A stretch of DNA of 64,000 bases from Paraburkholderia sp. NMBU_R16 (GTDB taxonomy: Bacteria > Pseudomonadota > Gammaproteobacteria > Burkholderiales > Burkholderiaceae): the NCBI RefSeq assembly GCF_013282575.1, contig NZ_JAAAYE010000001.1:1-64000 (forward strand). Reading direction: 5' to 3'. Under the pieces are notes generated by a model. It was not told the origin of the DNA. It worked only from the letters and a program-made list of their open reading frames with translations, and searched no databases. Made by a program: the position numbers and the translations under genes. This document shows, piece after piece, positions 57,777 through 64,000 of this stretch (positions are counted from its first letter, which is position 1; each line of letters opens with the position of its first letter).

Positions 57777-58405
57777 GGCAAATCCTCGCTCTTTGCGCCG
57801 CGCAGCTTGATGTCGCGCTTGGTCGTCCCGTTAGCGGCATCGCTATCGGCGACGGTTTCGGGTGCGACGCGCAAGGCGCGCTCGAGGTTGTATCGCGCAT
57901 CCCAATCGTCAGGCGCGACGCGAAGCAACGCGCGATAGCGCGCCTTGGCCTGCTCGACGAGCGGCAGGGAGCGCAATGACTGCGCTGCGTCGCCCGCGCC
58001 CTGGCGAAGATACATATTGGCCAAATCGAACAGCGCCGCGCGGCCGATGGCGTCGTGCGGCCCGTCTTCGACGAGCGCTTCGAAAACACTGCCCGCCTCG
58101 CCATAGCGCTTGGCGGACGACAAGGCGATCGCCCAAGCGAGTCTCGCCTCGCGCGATGCACCGTTCTTCTGCCCTTCCCTTCCAGTCCTTCGCGCAACGG
58201 TTGCGGCCACGCGCTCGCTTCCGGAAGAGACTTGCGCCTGCGATTGCGCCGGTGCCTGTGTCTGCCCCTTCGCGGCGTCGGCAAGAGCGGTCACCTCGCC
58301 GTTGACCTGCGCGGCATGCGCGAGCCTCAGTGCCTCAGTGCCCGCGTACACCGCACAAACGAGGCTCACGGTGGCGAACGCGAGATGAACCGACCTGCGT
58401 CTCAT
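57773..58405 (-). CDS. mxaK: MxaK-like membrane-anchored TPR protein
   Basis: 210 residues from the ATG at 58405 with AGGAG just upstream. One N-terminal membrane helix (LAFATVSLVCAVYAG), a Gln/Ala-rich spacer, then tetratricopeptide-like helices (RLAWAIALSSAKRYGEAGSVFEAL, ARYRALLRVAPDDWDARYNLERAL). Length, topology and position between mxaC and mxaL fit MxaK. It overlaps both neighbours by 4 bp, showing a tightly coupled operon. Confidence 0.8.
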   Translation of the reverse strand: MRRRSVHLAFATVSLVCAVYAGTEALRLAHAAQVNGEVTALADAAKGQTQAPAQSQAQVSSGSERVAATVARRTGREGQKNGASREARLAWAIALSSAKRYGEAGSVFEALVEDGPHDAIGRAALFDLANMYLRQGAGDAAQSLRSLPLVEQAKARYRALLRVAPDDWDARYNLERALRVAPETVADSDAANGTTKRDIKLRGAKSEDLP

Positions 58406-59385
58406 GCCCAGCTCCTGACCTGAATCGCGCGCGAGGCGATCACGAGCACGCAGCATACGAGGGCGAGCGCAAAGCACCCAGGGCTGCGATCCTGACGCGG
58501 TAGACGCTCGACAAATGAGACGGGAAAGTTCTGCTGTCGATTGATTTCATTCATCGCGGCGGTCATTGCGGGCGCATCGCCCGCCTGAAACAATCGATAA
58601 GGCGTTTTGAGCGTCAGAAAGAATCGATGCAGCTGGGCCTCCGGCGAGTCGCCTTCCGCCCGTGCGGCGCGATCGAGCTCGGGGCTGAAGACGCTGCTGC
58701 GCAAATAGATGAAGTAAAGCGCGATCCGGTTGCGCTCGAGCCCTTCAGCGATTCGCGCACGGGCCGCGCCATCGAGCAACGCGCCCCCGTCGGATACGAG
58801 CACGATCGCGCGATGTCCGGTCCAGGGCCGTTCGTCGAACTGAGCGATCGCGGCGATGAGACCGCGGCCAAGCTGCGTGTCCGGTTGGCCGCGCCCGATC
58901 TTCGTCCCGTCGATCGCATCGCGGATGATCGCGTGATCGTAGGTGAACGGCATCGCGAGCACGGGGCTGATGCCGAACATCATGAAGGCCAGGCGATCGT
59001 TCGGGCGACCGTCGACGAAATCCGTCAGCGCGGCGCGGGCGACCGCGTTCTTCGAGACCCCCGACGTATTGACGCCTTTGCTCGCCATGACACCGTTCAT
59101 GCTGCCGCTGCGATCCATCAGAATCAGAATTTCCGCGCCGCGGCCGGTGCGCCGCGCTTCGAGATGAGAACGGCCCGGACCGGCGAGGCCAACCACGGTG
59201 GCCGCTATCGCGAGCGCCGCCGCCACACGCGCGACGAATCCGAGCCAGCGCCCGAGCCGGTCTCGCGGGATCCAGGCCGCCCATGAAAACGGTAACGTCT
59301 CGCCGCGCCGCGGCAAGAGCGGCAGCAGCGCGAGCGGCAGCCATAGCAGCATCGCGGGCGACGTGAAGTCGAGAGAGGCATTCAT
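58402..59385 (-). CDS. mxaC: MxaC-like von Willebrand A protein
   Basis: 327 residues: two N-terminal membrane helices (PAMLLWLPLALLPLLP and ARVAAALAIAATVVGLAG), a VWA domain with the intact metal site ILILMDRSGSMNG and VLVSDGGALLDG, and a C-terminal membrane helix. This BatA/MxaC type acts with MoxR ATPases in metalloprotein maturation. Its start overlaps the end of mxaA by 4 bp. GAGAGG-like bases lie before other possible codons, but the ATG at 59385 gives the expected N terminus. Confidence 0.87.
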   Translation of the reverse strand: MNASLDFTSPAMLLWLPLALLPLLPRRGETLPFSWAAWIPRDRLGRWLGFVARVAAALAIAATVVGLAGPGRSHLEARRTGRGAEILILMDRSGSMNGVMASKGVNTSGVSKNAVARAALTDFVDGRPNDRLAFMMFGISPVLAMPFTYDHAIIRDAIDGTKIGRGQPDTQLGRGLIAAIAQFDERPWTGHRAIVLVSDGGALLDGAARARIAEGLERNRIALYFIYLRSSVFSPELDRAARAEGDSPEAQLHRFFLTLKTPYRLFQAGDAPAMTAAMNEINRQQNFPVSFVERLPRQDRSPGCFALALVCCVLVIASRAIQVRSWA

Positions 59386-60371
59386 CGATGCCGCGCCTTC
59401 TCCGCGCGATAAAGCGAACGCGTCAGCGCCGCGAGCCCCGGCAGCGCTGGCTCCACGGCAAGCCCGTCCGGCAGCTCGTCGGGCGTCAACGAGAAGAAGC
59501 GGACGTCCGAGCGCAGATAGAACTGTTCCAACTGCGGCCGCAACGGCTGCAGCCAGGGCGCGCGAGCGAGAAGCCGGGGCAACGAGCTCCGTTGCACGAC
59601 GAAGCCCGCCGTTTCGTTCAACGCGCGATGCACGATCCGCCATGCGGCATCCGTATGCTCGCCGCCGTCATTCGCCATCCGTTGCCGGCGCAGCTCGCGC
59701 CACGCGCGGGCGAACGGCAGGCGAGACGCGTCGCGGCGGTTGCGCGCGACCCACCACGCCAGCCACGCGAGGAGCGTGGCGGCGAGGCCGCCGAGGCCGA
59801 TCGCGATGCGCCGCTCGATCGGCGCAACGGCGAGCGGCGCGGGGCCGCGATCGGGCTGCATCGCGGCCAGCCCGCCGGTGTCGAATGCGGCATCCGGTGC
59901 GAGCGGACCGATGCTGATCGGCCAGGCCGGCACGCGCAGCACGTCGCCGGCGCGCGTGCGCAATGCAAGCGCCGGCAGCTCGGTTTGAGTAAGCGCACTT
60001 GGCGCGTTCGTCACCTGATACGCGAGCAGGAGCCAACGATTGCCGTCGGCCGCCGTTTCGATGCGAGCCGGTAGCCGCTCGAGCCAAACACCGACGCGAC
60101 CGCCCGAGGGCAGCACCGGTTCCGCTTCGACGCCGGAGCGCCCGGCACTGGCCAGCCGCACACGCTGCACGAGAACATCGCCGATCGTATGACCGAACGC
60201 GCGCGGCTCATCGACATGGGCGATTGCATCGGTCGCGGCAACGCCTATCGTCGGGGCGCCGCCCCCTAGCACGAGGGCCGCGCAAATCGCACATGCAGCC
60301 CGGGCCACAATCGAGCGTCGTACCGCAACCCATGCCGTCCTTGCGCGAAGCAAGCGTATGACGCGACTCAT
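59382..60371 (-). CDS. mxaA: MxaA-like maturation protein
   Basis: A 329-residue protein with an N-terminal export segment (about 15-45), a periplasmic beta-rich part (GHTIGDVLVQRVRL, RVGVWLERLPARIE), a membrane helix at about 195-215 (IGLGGLAATLLAWLAWW) and a cytoplasmic tail. MxaA is needed for active calcium methanol dehydrogenase. Sequence conservation in this family is low, so order (between mxaS and mxaC) weighs heavily. It overlaps mxaS by 4 bp. Confidence 0.8.
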   Translation of the reverse strand: MSRVIRLLRARTAWVAVRRSIVARAACAICAALVLGGGAPTIGVAATDAIAHVDEPRAFGHTIGDVLVQRVRLASAGRSGVEAEPVLPSGGRVGVWLERLPARIETAADGNRWLLLAYQVTNAPSALTQTELPALALRTRAGDVLRVPAWPISIGPLAPDAAFDTGGLAAMQPDRGPAPLAVAPIERRIAIGLGGLAATLLAWLAWWVARNRRDASRLPFARAWRELRRQRMANDGGEHTDAAWRIVHRALNETAGFVVQRSSLPRLLARAPWLQPLRPQLEQFYLRSDVRFFSLTPDELPDGLAVEPALPGLAALTRSLYRAEKARHR

Positions 60372-61228
60372 GCGCTTTGCTCCATGAAGTATTGCGAGAG
60401 CGCTTCGCCATCGAACCCTCCCTCGATGTAGAACGGACGCACGCTGCGCTTCGCGAACAACGCGTCGATCTCGCCGCGGCGACGCGCCACCGCCTCGCGC
60501 CATGCGGTGCGCACGCGCGGCGAGAGCCACACGGTCCTGCGCGCGCCCGACTCGACGTCGTGGACCGCGAGCAGCCGACCATCGTCGGGTGGCGCGAGCT
60601 CAGCGGGGTCCCAAACGACGATCGGCACGACACAGGCATGCGCGAGCGTATCGAGCACAGCCGGCAACGCATCGAGCGGCCAGTGGAAGTCCGAGGCGAT
60701 GAAGACGAGCCCCGAGCGCCCCGCGAGCGGCATCAACGCTCGCGCAAGCCCGGCCGCGCCATGGCCGTCATGGCCCGTGCGCGCCGCGCGCAGCATGCCG
60801 GCCATGACCTCGCCGGCGCCGCGGCCATGGCGCGGCGGCATGAAGAGATCGTCGCGCTCCATCGCATCGAATGCGCTCATGCCCACCCGATCGCCGGAGC
60901 GAAACGCGCTGAAGCCGAGCGCCTCTACGAAATCGGCGACGATGTCGAGCTTCGTGCGACGGGCACCGAAGCGCATCGAAGACGACACATCGACCACCGC
61001 GTGCACGGGCACGGCGACACGCTGCAAGCTCAGGCGCACGAGCCATTCGCGCCGCACCGATTGCACACTGGCACGCAAATCGAGGCGCCTCGGGTCGGGA
61101 AAGTCGACGAGCCGCGCATGCATGGCGAACTCCTGGCCGGCCCCCAAGCTCGTGCCCGGATGCGAGCCAGGACGCGAACCGCTTGCGCGCCCCGGCAGGC
61201 GATAGTGGAATTCGGTCGGTCCGTTCAT
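60368..61228 (-). CDS. mxaS: MxaS-like DUF58 protein
   Basis: A 286-residue cytosolic DUF58/VWA-like protein. VHAVVDVSSSMRFGARRTKLD carries the D-x-S-x-S metal site, and GLVFIASDFHWPLD follows. DUF58 proteins pair with MoxR ATPases and VWA membrane proteins to assemble or activate periplasmic enzymes. It lies 9 bp after mxaR on the same strand, the usual order in methanol oxidation clusters. Confidence 0.86.
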   Translation of the reverse strand: MNGPTEFHYRLPGRASGSRPGSHPGTSLGAGQEFAMHARLVDFPDPRRLDLRASVQSVRREWLVRLSLQRVAVPVHAVVDVSSSMRFGARRTKLDIVADFVEALGFSAFRSGDRVGMSAFDAMERDDLFMPPRHGRGAGEVMAGMLRAARTGHDGHGAAGLARALMPLAGRSGLVFIASDFHWPLDALPAVLDTLAHACVVPIVVWDPAELAPPDDGRLLAVHDVESGARRTVWLSPRVRTAWREAVARRRGEIDALFAKRSVRPFYIEGGFDGEALSQYFMEQSA

Positions 61229-61237
61229 GCTGTCGGG

Positions 61238-62257
61238 TCAGGGCACCGCCAGCCGCGCGACGATGGCGTCGATGAGCGCCTGCGCCAACTCCTGCCGGCG
61301 CAGCTCGTAGATCGGCGTAAAGAAGACGCGATGGCCGAGCGCGGCGGGCAGCACCGCTTGAATGTCGTCGGGGCTCACATGCGAGCGGCCGCCCAGCCAC
61401 GCGTTCACGCGCGCGGCGCGCACGAGCGCACTCATGCCGCGCGGGCTTGCCCCGGCCAGAATCAGCCGGTCCATTTCGACGTCTTCGAGCGCCACGCCGA
61501 AGCGTTGCGGCGCTTCGGTCGCCTGCCAGATATCGAGCAGATAGCGCTCGATCGCCGCGCTCGCGTGAATGCCCCGCTGGATCGCCGCCCCCATCGCATT
61601 GAGCCGTTCCCACGCCACGACGCCCGGACGCACCTGCTCGACGAGCGCATCCGCGTCGTGAAACGCCGTATCGAAGACGAGTGCGCGCCGTACCTCGGCG
61701 TCCTCGGGTGTCGGCATATTGAGCTCGAAGAGAAACCGGTCGCGCGCCGCCGAGGCAAGCTCGAAAGTCTCCTCTTTCTCGACTTTGTTGCGATCGGCGA
61801 ACACCGTCATATGCGGGAAGCGATATTCGCGATCGAACGCCGCGACCGAGCGCTCGGCCATCGCCCTCAGCAACAGCGATTGAACCTGCGGACGAGCGCG
61901 GTTGATCTCGTTGAAAAAGAAAGTGGTGAGCTGCTCGCCGCGCCGCAGGAGCGGCCCCGGATCGATGCGAGGCTTGCCTTGCGCATCGACATAGGTGTGA
62001 TAGACGAGATCGCCGGGCATCAGGTCGATCGTGCCTTCGACGCGCTCGAATGCGCCGCCGACGGCACGCGCGAAGGCGCGCAACACCGTGGTCTTGCCGA
62101 CGCCCACCCCTCCTTCGAGCAGGACGTGGCCGCGCGCGAACAGCGCGACGTTGATCAAGCGAATGGTCTGCTGCTGGCCGATCACGACCTTGCCCACCTC
62201 GTCTTCGAGGCGCAAGGCATCGCTACGCCAGTCTTGAAGCTCTTCCCCCAATGCCAT
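61238..62257 (-). CDS. mxaR: MxaR, MoxR-family AAA+ ATPase
   Basis: 339 residues from the ATG at 62257, preceded by a purine-rich GTGGGGG; an ATG at 62281 would add eight. The AAA+ core has Walker A LLEGGVGVGKTT (46-57), Walker B TTFFFNEINRARPQVQ and an arginine-finger region (LASAARDRFLFEL). It drives the maturation module with MxaS, MxaC and MxaL. It is the first gene of the mxaRSACKL operon. Confidence 0.9.
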   Translation of the reverse strand: MALGEELQDWRSDALRLEDEVGKVVIGQQQTIRLINVALFARGHVLLEGGVGVGKTTVLRAFARAVGGAFERVEGTIDLMPGDLVYHTYVDAQGKPRIDPGPLLRRGEQLTTFFFNEINRARPQVQSLLLRAMAERSVAAFDREYRFPHMTVFADRNKVEKEETFELASAARDRFLFELNMPTPEDAEVRRALVFDTAFHDADALVEQVRPGVVAWERLNAMGAAIQRGIHASAAIERYLLDIWQATEAPQRFGVALEDVEMDRLILAGASPRGMSALVRAARVNAWLGGRSHVSPDDIQAVLPAALGHRVFFTPIYELRRQELAQALIDAIVARLAVP

Positions 62258-62443
62258 CGATCGATCCCCCACCCGCCGCATAGCCGAGCGCCGCGCGCAC
62301 GAAACGCGCGCTCGTCGCGCAGGGCCGCTTCCGCCGGCCCCGGGTCTAAGCAGAGTTCATGCCGAAGCGAGGGGGCGAATGCGCGCGTCGCGTCGGGCGT
62401 GGCTGAGCGTCGACGGACGCACGCCTGCCGCGTGAGCAACGCT

Positions 62444-62469
62444 GTCTGTCACGGCACGCCGGGACAGAC
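62444..62469. other. Perfect hairpin downstream of the small membrane peptide
   Basis: GTCTGTC (62444-62450) pairs with GACAGAC (62463-62469) around 12 bases. It lies between the mxaR start and the end of the 28-residue ORF on the same strand, so it may be a terminator for that ORF or a regulatory site in front of mxaR. Confidence 0.4.
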
Positions 62470-62540
62470 TGTCACCGAAAGGACAGAGGTCCCGCCCGCG
62501 CAGACGTTGCGGGGCGGATCGAGACATTCGCCGCGGACGA

Positions 62541-62627
62541 TCAGCGGGCGATGCGATAAAAGAACAGCGCCGTGCTGCCGGCAAACATGCCGAACAGCGT
62601 GAGCGCCATTGCCATGGCGAGATCCAT
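62541..62627 (-). CDS. 28-residue hydrophobic peptide upstream of mxaR
   Basis: The ORF starts MDLAMAMALTLFGMF, goes through a hydrophobic stretch and ends FFYRIAR, the pattern of a single-span membrane microprotein with a positive C terminus. A CTGGAG lies 7 bp before the ATG, the best sign that it is translated. It is on the same strand as mxaRSACKL and 284 bp before mxaR. No known name comes to mind. It could be a small partner of the membrane maturation complex, a leader peptide, or part of an unrelated unit. Confidence 0.5.
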   Translation of the reverse strand: MDLAMAMALTLFGMFAGSTALFFYRIAR

Positions 62628-62831
62628 GCGTTCTCCAGAGGGACGGGAGGGGCGGCAGCGGCAACCGTTTCGGGCGGCACGAAAGTCGCATTATGGGCAT
62701 CCCCCTGTGTCGGACAAAGTCGAGATTTCCCGAGCAAGGGTTTTTCCCAAGCCGCGGCTGGCGCACAATATCGGCTTCGGCGCACACCGGCCCGGTGGTC
62801 TGCGCCGCCTCTTCCCCGCTATCCACGGACC

Positions 62832-63743
62832 ATGATGACCCGCTTTCAAGATCACGACATCGTAGAACTGCGTCACGGCGACTCGCTCATACGCGTCGCA
62901 CCTCAATTCGGCGGCCGCCTGCTGTCCTGGGACATCGGCGCCGAACCGGTCATCTACTGGCCCGATCAGGCGGATTGGAGTCAGCTCGCGCGCGTGCGCG
63001 GCGGCAATCCGCTGCTTTTCCCGTTTCTCGGCCGCCATCGCGTGGACGGCCGGCTCGGAGAATGGCGCGACAGCGCCGACGTCGTGCGGCCCATGCCGAT
63101 GCACGGCTTTGCGCGCGATTTGCCGTTCGCGGCCACGGTCGATGCCGACGGGCGCAGCATCCGCATGACGCTGACCGATACGGAGGAGACCCGCCAGGCC
63201 TACCCGTTCGCCTTCCGTTTCGAAGCCTGCTACCGGCTCATCGATAGCCAGACGCTCGAGGTGTCGCTGACCACGGCCAATACCGGCACTCAGCCGCTGC
63301 CGTCCTATCCCGGCCACCATTTTTATTTTGCACTGCCGCACAAGATGCGTCCGCACACCACGCTCGAGCTGCCCGCGACGGACCGGCGCCATCAGCTCGA
63401 GGACGGGGCCATCACCGCGCCGGTCCCGGGCGAGCCGCGCTACACGCTCGACGAGGCACGCATCCATGATCGCTTCCATTGCCTGCGTGCAATTCCGTCC
63501 GCGCCGATCAGCATCGTCTGCCCACCGCTTCGCAAGCGGATCGAGATCGATCTCGACCGGCCGGGTTCGGTGCCCTGGTATGCGGTGACGACGTGGACGG
63601 AGAAGGACACCTCCGACTTCTACTGCGTGGAACCCTGGCTCGGGCTCCCCGACGCGATCCATAACGGCTTCGGCTTGCGCTGGATCGCCCGGGGAGAGAG
63701 CCACACCGCCATCCTGCGTATTTCGGTCTCGAATATCGGCTAA
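62832..63743 (+). CDS. Aldose 1-epimerase-like protein
   Basis: A 303-residue beta-sandwich mutarotase-family protein. PMHGFARDLPF and PSYPGHHFYFALP contain the two conserved histidines, and FYCVEPWLGLPDAI holds the catalytic glutamate. It interconverts anomers of sugars or sugar phosphates in the cytosol; the substrate is not evident. It is divergent from the mxa block and probably belongs to the conserved chromosomal neighbourhood to the right of the island. Confidence 0.88.
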   Translation: MMTRFQDHDIVELRHGDSLIRVAPQFGGRLLSWDIGAEPVIYWPDQADWSQLARVRGGNPLLFPFLGRHRVDGRLGEWRDSADVVRPMPMHGFARDLPFAATVDADGRSIRMTLTDTEETRQAYPFAFRFEACYRLIDSQTLEVSLTTANTGTQPLPSYPGHHFYFALPHKMRPHTTLELPATDRRHQLEDGAITAPVPGEPRYTLDEARIHDRFHCLRAIPSAPISIVCPPLRKRIEIDLDRPGSVPWYAVTTWTEKDTSDFYCVEPWLGLPDAIHNGFGLRWIARGESHTAILRISVSNIG

Positions 63744-63748
63744 GCGTC

Positions 63749-63803
63749 GGCTGACTGCGGGCTGACTGCCGGCTGACTGTGGGCTGACTGTGGGCCGACA
63801 TCG
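63749..63803. repeat. 11-bp tandem repeat, four full units plus a degenerate one
   Basis: GGCTGACTG followed by two variable bases (CG, CC, TG, TG) repeats every 11 bp from 63749 to 63792, then decays (GGCCGAC). It starts 6 bp after the epimerase stop. The period near one helical turn places all units on one face of the DNA. It may be slipped-strand repeat DNA; copy number could vary between strains. Confidence 0.8.
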
Positions 63804-63898
63804 CCGCCGCGCGCTCGCCAGCCGGTAAAATCCGACGTTTCGAGCGCGCCGCCCGCCGGGGCTGCCGCGGCTCGCCGATGCCGTTCAAGCGAGGATCA

Positions 63899-64000
63899 AT
63901 GTCGAGAACAACGATGAGGCGGCTGGCCGCCGCCGCGATGGCGGCGACGCTGGTCGCATGCGGCACGCCCAGTGTCGCGCCGGGGTACTACCGCGTGGAG
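63899..64000 (+). CDS. Lipoprotein N terminus, gene runs off the window
   Basis: Starts at an ATG after GAGGA. It has a positively charged n-region, a short hydrophobic core and a lipobox LVAC, so Cys21 would be lipidated. The start of the mature part (GTPSVAPGYYRVE) resembles the beginning of LysM-containing NlpD/peptidase M23 lipoproteins, where a GDTL motif would follow. Only 34 codons are visible, so the function is not certain. Confidence 0.6.
   Translation, partial: MSRTTMRRLAAAAMAATLVACGTPSVAPGYYRVE

Overview
The window is high-GC DNA that reads as a Burkholderiales chromosome or megaplasmid, probably Burkholderiaceae (Paraburkholderia/Trinickia-like). The assignment rests on gene content and on close protein resemblance to known Burkholderia-type methylotrophy proteins; no 16S rRNA or tRNA gene is present to confirm it. 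Almost all of it is one large methanol-oxidation and carbon-assimilation island. It holds a lanthanide-type methanol dehydrogenase (xoxF, xoxG, xoxJ), the tetrahydromethanopterin (H4MPT)/methylofuran formaldehyde pathway with many cofactor-synthesis genes, a red-type RuBisCO operon, PQQ synthesis, and the mxaRSACKL maturation set.

Layout. 0-4.2 kb: the 3' end of an IS5-type transposase, an empty kilobase, then a polyamine pair (gamma-glutamylputrescine synthetase and an omega-aminotransferase). 4.2-10 kb: a frameshifted small gene, a CbbR-like LysR regulator and the leftward xoxF-xoxG-xoxJ-unknown gene set. 10.2-23.3 kb: mostly rightward H4MPT genes (pterin dehydratase, beta-RFAP synthase, mtdB, ATP-grasp, mch, ATP-grasp, CitG-like, fae, a Cys-containing periplasmic protein, a leftward folB-like gene, a sigma-54 activator, dmrB-like and a dihydropteroate-synthase-like gene). 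23.3-26 kb: a one-gene cassette coding for an unknown 743-residue protein, bracketed by two copies of the 3' end of the preceding gene. 26.3-34.5 kb: the leftward operon cbbL-cbbS-cbbX-cbbF-cbbP-cbbT-cbbA. 34.9-45.5 kb: pqqA, methylofuran genes (mfnB, mfnE, mfnF, mfnD and a HisA-like gene) and fhcBADC. 45.5-49.5 kb: a cytochrome b561 and pqqBCDE. 49.5-52.9 kb: a 1128-residue protein resembling AWR/RipA-type type III effectors. 53.2-56.7 kb: a convergent TonB receptor and YVTN propeller, arranged like E. coli yncD/yncE. 56.8-62.3 kb: mxaR-S-A-C-K-L, leftward. 62.5-64 kb: a 28-residue membrane peptide, an aldose-1-epimerase-like gene and the start of a lipoprotein gene.

The metabolic logic is complete from methanol to formate. 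XoxF with PQQ makes formaldehyde and passes electrons to XoxG. Fae condenses formaldehyde with H4MPT, MtdB and Mch oxidise it, and Fhc releases formate. Formate would be oxidised to CO2 by enzymes outside the window and refixed by the Calvin cycle. No mxaF or mxaI is present, although their calcium-insertion helpers are.

The most unusual features are the two large effector-like genes embedded in this metabolic island (one carried on a visibly inserted cassette), perfect inverted repeats in two promoter regions, a candidate small membrane peptide, and several conserved but biochemically unassigned cofactor genes. All identifications are from reading the sequence; no database search was run.
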